From the NCBI GenBank assembly GCA_023230585.1, contig JALNXB010000052.1, positions 1 through 13,849 on the forward strand: a DNA stretch of 13,849 bases. Reading direction: 5' to 3'. Position numbers and translations under genes: made by a program. Source of the DNA: a bacterium (lineage in GTDB: Bacteria; Ratteibacteria; UBA8468; B48-G9; JAFGKM01). Shown here piece by piece: positions 1 to 6,547 of this stretch; within the stretch, counting starts at the first letter, position 1; the number at the start of each line of letters is the position of its first letter. Under the pieces are notes generated by a model. The model was not told the DNA's origin, ran no database searches, and saw only the letters and a list, made by a program, of their open reading frames with translations.

Positions 1-23
1 TAAGTTAAGGTAATAATTAAAAA

Positions 24-44
24 GCGGTAGAAACTAAAAACCGC
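24..44 (+). other. Small hairpin in the peroxiredoxin leader
   Basis: GCGGT (24-28) can pair with ACCGC (40-44) around an 11-nt A-rich loop, about 24 nt before the peroxiredoxin start codon. It is followed by A-rich sequence on the + strand, so it is not a + terminator. On the - strand it is followed by a T-run, but no - strand gene lies just to its right. It could be a leader stem or the end of an upstream unit cut by the window edge. Only five base pairs support it. Confidence 0.2.
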
Positions 45-67
45 CAAACAAAAGACAGGAGGTAAAA

Positions 68-736
68 ATGGATAAATGCTTAGAGAAAAAAGGTATGCCT
101 CTTCTTGGAGACTCTTTTCCTGAGATGGAAGTCCAGACAACAAGAGGTAAAAAGAATTTACCAGGCGACTATAAAGGCAAATGGTTTGTCTTATTTAGTC
201 ACCCGGCAGATTTTACACCGGTATGTACAACAGAATTTGTTGCTTTTCAGAAAAGGTATGATAAATTTAGAGCTCTCAATTGCGAACTTATTGGTATGAG
301 CGTAGACCAGATTTTTTCACATATAAAATGGGAAGAGTGGATTTTAGAAAATATTAAAATAGAGATAGAATTTCCCATCATCGCTGATACAGGAAAAGTA
401 GCAGAAATGCTCGGACTGGTTCATCCAGGAAAAGGTACCAACACTGTTAGAGCAGTCTTTGTTGTTGACCCTGAATCAAAACTTCGCCTAATGCTTTACT
501 ATCCTCAAGAAATAGGCAGAAATATGGATGAGATAGTCAGAATAGTTGAAGCATTACAAGTAACCGATAACAATAAAGTTGCCGCACCTGCAGATTGGCC
601 AAACAATGAAATAATTGGCGGGAATGTTATTATACCTCCTCCAACAGATGTTGCCGCTGCAAAAGAACGTCTTGAAAAAGCCAAGAGTGGCGAATTCGAA
701 TGCTATGACTGGTGGTTCTGTCACAAAAAACTGTAA
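68..736 (+). CDS. Peroxiredoxin, Prx6-like (archaeal-type thioredoxin peroxidase)
   Basis: A 222-residue cytosolic thiol peroxidase that should reduce hydrogen peroxide and alkyl hydroperoxides. The active-site motif PADFTPVC (46-53) holds peroxidatic Cys53 with Thr50 and Pro46, and Arg128 fits the conserved active-site arginine. The long C-terminal arm after about residue 165 is typical of the Prx6 architecture. It ends in ECYDWWFC, so Cys212 and Cys218 match the C-terminal cysteine pair of archaeal two-cysteine enzymes with a Prx6 fold. Resolution by Cys212 is therefore likely, which is inference from that family. AGGAGGT lies 5 nt before the ATG and fixes the start. Length is normal for the family. 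No partner reductase is visible beside it. Transcription ends at the hairpin at 769-811. Confidence 0.95.
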   Translation: MDKCLEKKGMPLLGDSFPEMEVQTTRGKKNLPGDYKGKWFVLFSHPADFTPVCTTEFVAFQKRYDKFRALNCELIGMSVDQIFSHIKWEEWILENIKIEIEFPIIADTGKVAEMLGLVHPGKGTNTVRAVFVVDPESKLRLMLYYPQEIGRNMDEIVRIVEALQVTDNNKVAAPADWPNNEIIGGNVIIPPPTDVAAAKERLEKAKSGEFECYDWWFCHKKL

Positions 737-768
737 TACGAAACAGTAAAATTTTTTACAGACAAAAT

Positions 769-811
769 AAAAAAGGCGGGGAATACATAAACTTAAAACC
801 CCGCCTTTTTT
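769..811. terminator. Bidirectional rho-independent terminator
   Basis: An A-run plus GGCGGGG (769-781) pairs with CCCCGCC plus a T-run (799-811) around a 17-nt loop. The stem is GC-rich, with T-runs on both strands, so it can end both the peroxiredoxin transcript and the convergent PEGA-protein transcript, whose stop codon begins only a few bases away. Confidence 0.9.
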
Positions 812-817
812 TTTATA

Positions 818-1834
818 TTACTCTATCACGGTATTAAGCGCTCTCTCCTCTAAATTGAAAGAGAAACCTTTTACAGCATCATAAGATATAAGATATGAAT
901 ACTCGGTATCTGGCTTAAATTCTTTTTTATAGGTCTCTTTATGTTCTTTTATTTTCTCTTTCTTTGAGCCAAGAAATATATTGATAAGACCAACTGGCTC
1001 TTTAAAAAGAGAATAGGTAATCATAATATCGTAAGTACCTTTTTCAATATAAAAACTCTCTTCTTCTTTTGTTTTAGATTGAACTTCTTTTGGTGTCCAC
1101 TCTTTATCCCCAACTTTCTTAATCTGAAACGAGACAGATATAGACTCACCTTCACCAAGAATAATGTTAGACTCTTTTTCGGTTGTCTTAGCAAGTGCTA
1201 AAACTATATTGGCTGGCAAGCTTTGTCTTTTAGCTTCTATTTGAGCAAGTTTAGTTTTGGATAAAATAGGTTTTTCAATTTTAAATAAAGAGGTACGTTT
1301 CTGTTTCTTTTCATCCTCAAAAGTTTTTTTAATAACAGAAGTCTTACCCGACATAACTAAAACTTTAAAAGTATCAGCATACAAACCGCTTACAAGAATT
1401 ATGGTATGCAACCCAGTAGAAAGATCTTTTATTGTTACAGGAGGTTTCTCAGAAGTTTTATATCCATCAATATAAATATCTACATCAGTCCAATCAGTGA
1501 TAATAGAAACATTCCCGGTTTTTGTTCTCTTTCTTGATGTTGCAACAGATTTAGATTTTTGTTTCTCCATAGCCAAATCCACAAGAGTAACCTCATTCTG
1601 CAGAATTTCAATCGTTTCTGTTTCAGATTCATACCCAGAAAGAATCGCTTTCATAGTATGTTTTCCTGGCTTAACAGTTGTAAGTAAAGGGGTTTTACCT
1701 ATACTTTTACCGCCAACCTCTACTGAAACACCTTCAGGCACACTTGTTACTCTTAAAAAACCTTCTTGAGCAGATAATTTTGTAATACTAAAAAGCATAA
1801 ACGATATAAGACCACATACAATTATTTTCTTCAT
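818..1834 (-). CDS. Secreted protein with two PEGA domains and an unrecognised C-terminal region
   Basis: A 338-residue exported protein. Residues 1-22 form a signal peptide: a KK start, a hydrophobic core and cleavage near LSAQ. PEGA domain 1 (about 26-90) carries the signature SVPEGVSVEVGG and a GKTP turn. PEGA domain 2 (about 108-170) is a more divergent copy with YIDG and a PPVTI strand. PEGA domains are small beta-rich modules of bacterial surface proteins with no established catalytic role. A basic linker (about 171-200) leads to a region (205-338) I do not recognise, which looks beta-rich and lysine/glutamate-rich. There is no LPXTG-type anchor or C-terminal membrane helix. An AAGGAGGA site at 1838-1845 supports the start. 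The gene appears monocistronic and ends at the shared terminator. Confidence 0.85.
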   Translation of the reverse strand: MKKIIVCGLISFMLFSITKLSAQEGFLRVTSVPEGVSVEVGGKSIGKTPLLTTVKPGKHTMKAILSGYESETETIEILQNEVTLVDLAMEKQKSKSVATSRKRTKTGNVSIITDWTDVDIYIDGYKTSEKPPVTIKDLSTGLHTIILVSGLYADTFKVLVMSGKTSVIKKTFEDEKKQKRTSLFKIEKPILSKTKLAQIEAKRQSLPANIVLALAKTTEKESNIILGEGESISVSFQIKKVGDKEWTPKEVQSKTKEEESFYIEKGTYDIMITYSLFKEPVGLINIFLGSKKEKIKEHKETYKKEFKPDTEYSYLISYDAVKGFSFNLEERALNTVIE

Positions 1835-1858
1835 ATATCCTCCTTACTATTGTTTTTA

Positions 1859-1954
1859 CCTTGCTTTGCTGACGCCTTTTGCTTGTCTTGCGAGGAGCGT
1901 TTTATTCCTATAGTTTTCAAAGGAATTGCGACGTGGCAATCCTCGTCTTTATCC
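1859..1954 (-). repeat. Palindromic repeat family R2, copy a (inverted relative to copy b)
   Basis: About 95 bp matching the reverse complement of 13619-13712, with small indels and substitutions. It contains an inner hairpin ATTCCT (1904-1909)/AGGAAT (1921-1926) and outer CGAGGA/TCCTCG arms. On its reverse strand it carries GATTGCCACG, a core shared with family R1. It belongs to the broad class of dispersed bacterial repeats built around an attgccacg...ctcgcaa core. It lies about 25 bp upstream of the PEGA gene start. Confidence 0.8.
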
Positions 1955-1972
1955 TATACACTATTGTTTATT

Positions 1973-2053
1973 CCCATTCCTTTTCCGCCTTCGGCGAGAT
2001 TGCCACGCTAAGAGGCGCTCGCAAAATAAACTACAAAAGACGGAATGGGGGGG
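1973..2053 (+). repeat. Palindromic repeat family R1, copy a
   Basis: Terminal arms CCCATTCC (1973-1980) and GGAATGGG (2042-2049) bracket an interior with a small CCGCC/GGCG hairpin, the core GAGATTGCCACG and a CTCGCAAAA box. The right arm runs into a G-run that joins directly to element R3. Other copies are at 2217-2286, 4472-4545 and, inverted and truncated, 4996-5047. Confidence 0.85.
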
Positions 2054-2215
2054 CTGTTAACAAAAGGTTCAGCCCTTTTGTTCTTATACTCTGAGCCTGT
2101 TAAGCCCTTCGGAGATGCTTGTTATGCAGAAGGGTGAGTTCTCAGAGTGCCCGATTGTGACGTAGAAGGTGTATACGCCGTAGTACCAGAGTGAGTAGAC
2201 ACCACATACTTTTTT
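2054..2215 (+). repeat. 162-nt structured repeat module R3, copy a
   Basis: It begins CTGTTAAC after a G-run and ends in T6 before a C-run. Three stem-loops are visible. H1 is AACAAAAGG (2059-2067)/CCTTTTGTT (2074-2082). H2 is CTCTGAG (2089-2095)/CTCAGAG (2141-2147), enclosing GCCCTTC (2104-2110)/GAAGGGT (2129-2135). H3 is GGTGT (2168-2172)/ACACC (2199-2203). Copy b at 4546-4707 has exactly the same length. By hand alignment 18 positions differ, all outside these stems. It could be a structured RNA, a DNA element recognised by a protein, or a non-autonomous mobile unit. No known family is recognised. Confidence 0.8.
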
Positions 2216-2216
2216 A

Positions 2217-2286
2217 CCCCCATTTCCTTTTCCGCCTTCGGCGAGATTGCCACGTTACGAAGCACTCGCAAAGACGGAACGGGGGG
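2217..2286 (+). repeat. Palindromic repeat family R1, copy b
   Basis: Arms CCCCCATTTCC (2217-2227) and GGAACGGGGGG (2276-2286) enclose the same interior as copy a, including the CCGCC/GGCG mini-hairpin, GAGATTGCCACG and CTCGCAAAGA. It follows element R3 after one base, so R3 is sandwiched between two R1 units here. Confidence 0.85.
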
Positions 2287-2290
2287 TAGT

Positions 2291-2333
2291 GAAAAACGAG
2301 ATTCCGGATCAAGTCAGGAATGACATATAGGGG
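2291..2333 (-). repeat. Repeat family R4, copy a (inverted)
   Basis: About 42 bp that reads as the reverse complement of 4850-4891 with one clear base difference. Its core is an ATTCCGGA-type palindrome around a short spacer and it ends in a G-run. The ATTCCGGA...TCCGGAAT core is a common dispersed intergenic palindrome in bacteria. Confidence 0.8.
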
Positions 2334-2464
2334 CAACCCCATCCTTTCTCAGTACGTCTTTCGCTTTTTCTTAGCCTGCTAACAGCCCCTCAGAGAAAGG
2401 CTTGTCCCGAGTACCCCGAGGGATAAACTCATCTTTTATCCTTAACATTGCACCATAGCACTTA
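2334..2464. other. Remainder of repeat island A, downstream of rubrerythrin
   Basis: No gene is seen. CCTTTCTC (2343-2350) pairs with GAGAAAGG (2393-2400), and GGATAAA (2421-2427) pairs with TTTATCC (2435-2441) around a 7-nt loop. The second hairpin lies 24 bp after the rubrerythrin stop on the minus strand and could mark the end of that transcript, but it lacks a T-run. The stretch from AGCCTGCTAACAGCCCCTC to 2421 loosely resembles the middle of R3 and may be a decayed relative. Confidence 0.4.
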
Positions 2465-3043
2465 TTAATAATTTTCAGCCAGCAACTCATAATAAGACTG
2501 AGGATGTTGGCAAGCGGGACACAATTTTGGTGCCTCGTTTCCTTCGTGAATATATCCACAATTGATACAATGCCATTTTACAGAAACAGGTTTTTTAAAC
2601 ACTTCACCCTTCTCCATATTTTCAATAAGCTTTCTATATCTGGCTTCGTGAAACTCCTCAACCTCCGCAATCTCTTCAAAAGAAACACTTATTTCATCAA
2701 AACCTTCTTTTTTTGCTGTTTCTGAAAAATCTTTATATAGAACACTCCACTCCAATTTTTCGCCTTCTGCCGCTGCCAAAAGATTTGCTTTAGTATCACT
2801 TATTACACCTGCAGGATATTCTGCTGTTATCTCCACATCTCCACCTTCAAGATATTTAAAGAAAACTTTTGCGTGCTCTTTCTCATTTTCAGCAGTCTCA
2901 TTAAAAATACGACTTATCTGTTCATACCCTTCTTTTTTTGCAACACTGGCAAAATAGTTATACCTATTTCTTGCTTGAGATTCCCCTGCAAAAGCTTTAA
3001 GCAAATTTTTTTCTGTTTGAGTCCCTTTAATTGATTTACTCAT
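2465..3043 (-). CDS. rbr: Rubrerythrin
   Basis: A 192-residue non-haem diiron protein that reduces hydrogen peroxide to water in the cytosol of anaerobes. The N-terminal four-helix bundle carries Glu21, the first ExxH pair Glu54/His57, Glu95 and Glu98, and the second ExxH pair Glu129/His132, matching the two-iron ligand set. The C-terminal rubredoxin-like domain has CxxC at 159/162 and CPAC at 175/178, binding one Fe(Cys)4 for electron entry. The length equals that of classical rubrerythrins and nothing is missing. AGGAGGAAT at 3046-3053 gives the start. It is the last gene of the operon, 37 bp after desulforedoxin, a plausible electron-transfer or superoxide-related partner (inference). Confidence 0.97.
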   Translation of the reverse strand: MSKSIKGTQTEKNLLKAFAGESQARNRYNYFASVAKKEGYEQISRIFNETAENEKEHAKVFFKYLEGGDVEITAEYPAGVISDTKANLLAAAEGEKLEWSVLYKDFSETAKKEGFDEISVSFEEIAEVEEFHEARYRKLIENMEKGEVFKKPVSVKWHCINCGYIHEGNEAPKLCPACQHPQSYYELLAENY

Positions 3044-3080
3044 AATTCCTCCTATACAATTTTTTTATAAAACCATTCTA

Positions 3081-3209
3081 TTACTTTTCAACCTTCTCCA
3101 TTGGTTCACCACAGCAGACCAACTCACCTCCACCTGCCTCTAAAACCTCAACAACATTTCCACATATCTCACATTTCCATACTTCACCTTTTTCTTTTAC
3201 TGGCGCCAT
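3081..3209 (-). CDS. Desulforedoxin (stand-alone Fe(Cys)4 protein)
   Basis: A 42-residue protein with cysteines at 13, 16, 32 and 33 in the pattern CEICG...LVCCGEPM. This closely follows Desulfovibrio gigas desulforedoxin as I remember it, with CxxCG, the EAGGG turn and adjacent cysteines. The same fold is the N-terminal domain of desulfoferrodoxin (superoxide reductase), but the catalytic superoxide-reductase domain is absent here. The frame stops normally with TAA and the rubrerythrin ribosome site follows. The start lies 2 bp beyond the M20 stop codon. Its ribosome site AGGAGGG (3216-3222) is inside the last M20 codons (Gln-Glu-Gly), so translation is probably coupled. Probable role: one-electron carrier in oxygen defence. 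The standard ligand spacing makes the family call secure. Confidence 0.93.
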   Translation of the reverse strand: MAPVKEKGEVWKCEICGNVVEVLEAGGGELVCCGEPMEKVEK

Positions 3210-3211
3210 TT

Positions 3212-4297
3212 TTATCCCTCCTGTTCTGTTAAAAATATTTCTAATATATCATAAACCTTTTTTAAACTTGGTATCTCAACATATTCATCGTCTCCATGAT
3301 GATATTTCCCTGTTGCACCAAAATCTATTGCAGGTATTCCTGCAGTAGAAAAATATCTTCCATCGGAGGCACCATACCTTCTTGCAAGTTCGCTTTTACT
3401 AATCTTTAAAAGTTGTTGTAAATACTTATTATTTTTATCTGTGTAAAGAGTTGGAGTGTACCAAGACTTAGCAATTTTACAATTATTTTTTTTTGATATT
3501 TTCTCAACAAAACTTATTATTTCTTTTGGGTCATCTAGTTTTGAATATCTAACATCAAGGTACATAATGGCATCATCTGGTACCTTATTAAAAACGTCCC
3601 CGCCTTTCATTAAAGCAAGATTAAGAGATTTTTGATATTTTTCATCTTCAGAACTTTCTTCAGTTATAACAGGGAACCCTTGTTTTACTTCTTTATAAGT
3701 AGATATAAGTCTTTCTAAAGCATTAACACCTTCCCAAGGAACAGAACTATGTACAGACTTCCCTTCTGCTGAAACGATGATCCTCAAAGCCCCTTTCCTT
3801 TCATAAATAATTTTATAATTGGTAGATTCAAGAACTATCACAAATTCTGCTGAATACCCCTTCTCAACAAGATATTTTGCTCCATTCATACCCCCTATCT
3901 CTTCATCAGAAGTATATATTACAGCAAAATCTTGATTTTTAAGGTTCTTCATTAACATTAAAGCAACTGCACAACCAGCTTTCATATCCAGCGCTCCTCT
4001 TCCATACAACTTATTGTCTACAACCTTTGGAACAAAAAGTTCTTTTTTAGCTGGCACAACATCTATATGACACAGAAGGATAAACCTAAATTTTTTTCTT
4101 TTGCTACCTTTATATAATATAAGAGATTTTTTGCCTTCCTTCTCATATTCTTCTATATTTACGGTATCATCTTTCAGAAAATCTTTTATATACGCATAAG
4201 CTTTTTCAACCTCTTCAGGTCTATCTTCTGTAGTGGCAAACGAAACAAGCGTAGAAGTAACATCTAAAAGTTCCTTCTCTATATCTGAGCCCCTCAT
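3212..4297 (-). CDS. M20-family zinc metallopeptidase / deacylase (ArgE/DapE/CPG2 type)
   Basis: A 361-residue cytosolic hydrolase that should cleave an amide or peptide bond with a two-zinc centre. Signatures in order: CHIDVVP with His77 and catalytic Asp79; GRGALDMKAG with bridging Asp104; SDEEIGG with the catalytic/ligand pair Glu132-Glu133; Glu157 in VLEST; the dimerisation-domain His183 in SVHSSVP; and C-terminal His334 in KYHHGDDE. All expected ligands are present, so it should be active. Sequence alone does not separate acetylornithine deacetylase, succinyl-diaminopimelate desuccinylase or a dipeptidase; no arginine or lysine genes are near. GGAGGT (4301-4306) fixes the start. It leads the operon with desulforedoxin and rubrerythrin, an unusual pairing. 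Confidence 0.92.
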   Translation of the reverse strand: MRGSDIEKELLDVTSTLVSFATTEDRPEEVEKAYAYIKDFLKDDTVNIEEYEKEGKKSLILYKGSKRKKFRFILLCHIDVVPAKKELFVPKVVDNKLYGRGALDMKAGCAVALMLMKNLKNQDFAVIYTSDEEIGGMNGAKYLVEKGYSAEFVIVLESTNYKIIYERKGALRIIVSAEGKSVHSSVPWEGVNALERLISTYKEVKQGFPVITEESSEDEKYQKSLNLALMKGGDVFNKVPDDAIMYLDVRYSKLDDPKEIISFVEKISKKNNCKIAKSWYTPTLYTDKNNKYLQQLLKISKSELARRYGASDGRYFSTAGIPAIDFGATGKYHHGDDEYVEIPSLKKVYDILEIFLTEQEG

Positions 4298-4340
4298 TAT
4301 ACCTCCAAATTAGAAAGTTAAGACATTAAAATACTTATGT

Positions 4341-4389
4341 TTTTAGTACACTAAAAAGACTCCAAAAGTATAGAATAACACAGCTATAC
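4341..4389 (-). promoter_or_regulatory. Candidate promoter/operator of the M20-desulforedoxin-rubrerythrin operon
   Basis: On the minus strand a TATACT-like -10 lies at 4367-4372 without a good -35. Just downstream is a near-perfect palindrome TTTTAGTACACTAAAA (4341-4356, 7-bp arms, 2-nt centre), 44-59 bp before the start codon. Around the -10 a second inverted repeat is formed by GTATAG (4368-4373) and CTATAC (4384-4389). The position of the first palindrome would suit a repressor, for example a Fur/PerR-type peroxide sensor, but the sequence does not match a box I can name. Confidence 0.35.
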
Positions 4390-4471
4390 AAAAAAATCAA
4401 CAAAACGAATTGAAACATAGCAAATTATATAAAAACGCCGATTTCTTTCACCTTCTGCCCTCGTAGGGGCT

Positions 4472-4545
4472 CCCCCCCCATTCCTTTTCCGCCTACGGCG
4501 AGATTGCCACGCCAAAAAACGGCTCGCAAAGACGGAATGGGGGGG
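4472..4545 (+). repeat. Palindromic repeat family R1, copy c
   Basis: Arms are C8 followed by ATTCC (4472-4484) and GGAATG7 (4534-4545). The interior carries the CCGCC/GGCG mini-hairpin, GAGATTGCCACG and CTCGCAAAGA. It is directly followed by R3 copy b, repeating the order seen at 1973-2215. The bases between the M20 promoter region and this copy (4390-4471) hold nothing I can name. Confidence 0.85.
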
Positions 4546-4707
4546 CTGTTAACAAAAGGTTCAAGCCTTTTGTTCTTATACTCTGAGCCTGTTGAGCCCT
4601 TCGGAGACGCCCTTTGTGCAGAAGGGTAAGTTCTCAGAGTGCCTGATTGTTATGTAGAAGGTGTATGCACCGTAGTCCCTGAGTGAATAGACACCCCATA
4701 CTTTTTT
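4546..4707 (+). repeat. 162-nt structured repeat module R3, copy b
   Basis: Same orientation, length and stems as 2054-2215. H1 is 4551-4559/4566-4574. H2 is 4581-4587/4633-4639 with inner arms 4596-4602/4621-4627. H3 is 4660-4664/4691-4695. It is bounded by a G-run on the left and T6 then a C-run on the right. Substitutions relative to copy a fall in loops and linkers only. Confidence 0.8.
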
Positions 4708-4711
4708 CCCC

Positions 4712-4745
4712 CCTCACCTTCCATCCTCTCCCTCAAGGGGAGAGG
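4712..4745 (+). repeat. Palindromic repeat family R5, copy a
   Basis: CCTCACC is followed by the hairpin CCTCTCCC (4725-4732)/GGGGAGAGG (4737-4745). The reverse complement of 13322-13355 matches over 34 bp with two differences. This is the widespread bacterial repeat type built on ctctcccc...ggggagag. Confidence 0.8.
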
Positions 4746-4760
4746 CAAATAGAAAAGTTT

Positions 4761-4830
4761 GTCTTTGCGAGTGATGAAGGTGGTACCTCGGAGTATTTTG
4801 CGGAGGTCTAGCCTTCATCTTACTCAAGTT
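4761..4830. repeat. Single palindromic module with nested arms
   Basis: GATGAAGG (4773-4780) pairs with CCTTCATC (4812-4819), and inside it ACCTC (4785-4789) pairs with GAGGT (4803-4807). It is preceded by GTCTTTGCGAG, the inverse of the CTCGCAAAGAC right-hand box of R1, so it is probably a distant member of the same class. No second copy is seen in this window. Confidence 0.45.
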
Positions 4831-4849
4831 TAGTGAAAAGAAATATCCC

Positions 4850-4891
4850 CCCCTATATGTCATTCCGGACTTGATCCGGAATCTCGTTTTT
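4850..4891 (+). repeat. Repeat family R4, copy b
   Basis: A C-run is followed by TATATGTC and the palindrome ATTCCGGA/TCCGGAAT with a 5-nt centre. It is the inverted partner of 2291-2333. Confidence 0.8.
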
Positions 4892-4927
4892 ACGTTATGC
4901 CTATTACCAACGTGGGTTACATTAGAG

Positions 4928-4948
4928 ATCCTGAAACAAGTTCAGGAT
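4928..4948. repeat. Short perfect palindrome ATCCTGAA/TTCAGGAT
   Basis: Eight-base arms at 4928-4935 and 4941-4948 surround a 5-nt loop. It resembles another common dispersed intergenic palindrome (cctgaa-acaag-ttcagg). It is seen once here and is not followed by a T-run. Confidence 0.5.
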
Positions 4949-4995
4949 AACAAAATTGAGCGTTTGGGCGATAAAATGAGCAAGTAGAAGGCTAG

Positions 4996-5047
4996 CCCCC
5001 CATTCCGTCTTTTGTAGTTAGTCTTGCGAGTTTTACCCGCCGAAGCC
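4996..5047 (-). repeat. Palindromic repeat family R1, copy d (inverted, internally deleted)
   Basis: A C-run followed by ATTCCGTCTTTTGTAGTT matches the reverse complement of the right end of R1 copy a almost base for base. CTTGCGAG follows, and then the sequence jumps to GCCGAAG from the other side, so the central GATTGCCACG core is lost. The remaining 88 bp to the MATE gene are AT-rich and should hold its promoter, but I see no convincing -35/-10 pair. Confidence 0.7.
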
Positions 5048-5135
5048 AAGGTATACATTCGCGCATTATAGGGGAAAACAACCTTTTATGTTAAACTATA
5101 TCCTTATTTAAAATAATAGACAAGAGAGAGGGTTT

Positions 5136-6539
5136 ATGCTTAAAACGTTTAAAAAAAAGTTTTTTAACAGATGGAACGGAGAAGTCGGTTACAGACAAAT
5201 TCTTATATTGTCTTTCCCTCTAATCCTTTCTACAAGTTCTTGGTCGATTCAGCACTTTGTTGACAGGGTTTTTCTTTCTCGGTATTCAACCGATGCAATC
5301 GCCGCATCGATGCCTGCAGGACTATTAAACCATTCTTTACTAAGCATCTTTATTGGTATAGGTGCTTTCATAAACACCTTTGTAGCACAATATTATGGTG
5401 CAAAACAGTTCAAAAACATTGGCGCTATCGTTTGGCAAGGAATCTATATATCAATATTAGGTGGAATTTTCAACCTACTCCTTATACCTCTCGCCCCTTC
5501 TCTCTTTAGATTTATAGGACACGAACATTCCGTTCTTATTAACGAAATATCTTATTTCCAAATTTTATGTATTGGTGCTTTCCCAGCCATAGCCTCTTCC
5601 TCTTTTTCAAGTTTCTTTTCTGGTAGAAAACACCTCTTTCCGGTTATGTGGATAAATTTAATTCAAACAATAATAAACATACTTCTTGACTATTGTATGA
5701 TTTTTGGCAAACTTGGTTTTCCTGAACTCGGAATAAAAGGAGCAGCACTGGCTACTGTTATCTCTGGATATATCGCTTTTTTTCTATACTTTCTTCTCTT
5801 TTCAGCCCCTAAATATAGAGACATATTTTCCACTCTTAAAAACTGGAAATTCAATCCTTGCCTATTCAATAGACTTGTATATTACGGACTACCCAGCAGT
5901 TTACAATTTTTTATTGATTCTTTAGCACTTACAATATTCATTATGTTTGTCGGACGTCTTGGCAAAATTGCACTTGCTGCTACCAATATAGCTTTTAACA
6001 TTAGTTCATTAGCCTTTATGCCAATGATAGGTATTGGAATAACAATTAGTATACTCGTTGGGCAAAATCTAGGAAAAAACGACCCAAATACTGCAGAAAA
6101 AAGTGTCTACTCTGGTTTTCATTTAACAATTTTATATATGGCAACAATGTCCTTTTTATATATCTTTAAGCCACATATATTTATAAATCCATTCATACCA
6201 TACACAACTGCAGGGAATTACAAAGAAATATATACTATGTCAGTTATATTATTAAAATTTATTGCATTTTTTTCTATCTTTGACACAATGAACATTGTTT
6301 TCCTTTCTGCGTTAAGAGGTGCTGGTGATACTCACTACATAATGAAAATAATGCTTATATCTTCAATATTGCTTCTTATCATCCCATCCTTCATTGTTAT
6401 CAATATTTTAAATCTCGGCATTTTCTCTGCTTGGATAATTATTACTTTTTTTGTAACAATGCTTGGGCTAATGTTTTTTATTAGGTTTAAAAAAGGATAT
6501 TGGAAAAACATAAGAGTAATAGAAACAACTTTATCATAA
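5136..6539 (+). CDS. MATE-family multidrug/cation exporter
   Basis: A 467-residue inner-membrane protein with about 12 hydrophobic segments. It should export drugs or toxic organic compounds in exchange for Na+ or H+. The two MatE halves are visible: the first at about 20-225 with VDRVFLSRYS, FVAQYYGAK and the junction ELGIKGAALATVIS (197-210), the second at about 250-455 with GIGITISILVGQNLGKNDP (299-317) and LRGAGDTH (393-400). Length is typical and no half is truncated. The ribosome site is weak (GAGGG at 5128-5132, close to the ATG), but the alignable N-terminus supports this start. It lies between repeat island B and the propeller operon and gives no clue to its substrate. The NorM versus DinF branch cannot be decided by eye. 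Confidence 0.92.
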   Translation: MLKTFKKKFFNRWNGEVGYRQILILSFPLILSTSSWSIQHFVDRVFLSRYSTDAIAASMPAGLLNHSLLSIFIGIGAFINTFVAQYYGAKQFKNIGAIVWQGIYISILGGIFNLLLIPLAPSLFRFIGHEHSVLINEISYFQILCIGAFPAIASSSFSSFFSGRKHLFPVMWINLIQTIINILLDYCMIFGKLGFPELGIKGAALATVISGYIAFFLYFLLFSAPKYRDIFSTLKNWKFNPCLFNRLVYYGLPSSLQFFIDSLALTIFIMFVGRLGKIALAATNIAFNISSLAFMPMIGIGITISILVGQNLGKNDPNTAEKSVYSGFHLTILYMATMSFLYIFKPHIFINPFIPYTTAGNYKEIYTMSVILLKFIAFFSIFDTMNIVFLSALRGAGDTHYIMKIMLISSILLLIIPSFIVINILNLGIFSAWIIITFFVTMLGLMFFIRFKKGYWKNIRVIETTLS

Positions 6540-6547
6540 AACCAATA

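Noticed and set aside
2089..2206. Minus-strand open frame through R3 (about 39 codons, open in both copies)
   Set aside because: Of 13 codons differing between the copies, 10 change the amino acid, and the ATG in the T-run flank is in a different frame and ends after 21 codons. The pattern favours structure over protein coding.
1973..4707. Composite transposon carrying the M20/rubrerythrin operon
   Set aside because: No transposase, no terminal inverted repeats of an insertion sequence and no target duplication are visible; only direct repeat modules flank the operon.
1859..5047. CRISPR array
   Set aside because: Repeats are palindromic families of different lengths, irregularly spaced and in both orientations, with no regular spacers and no cas genes.
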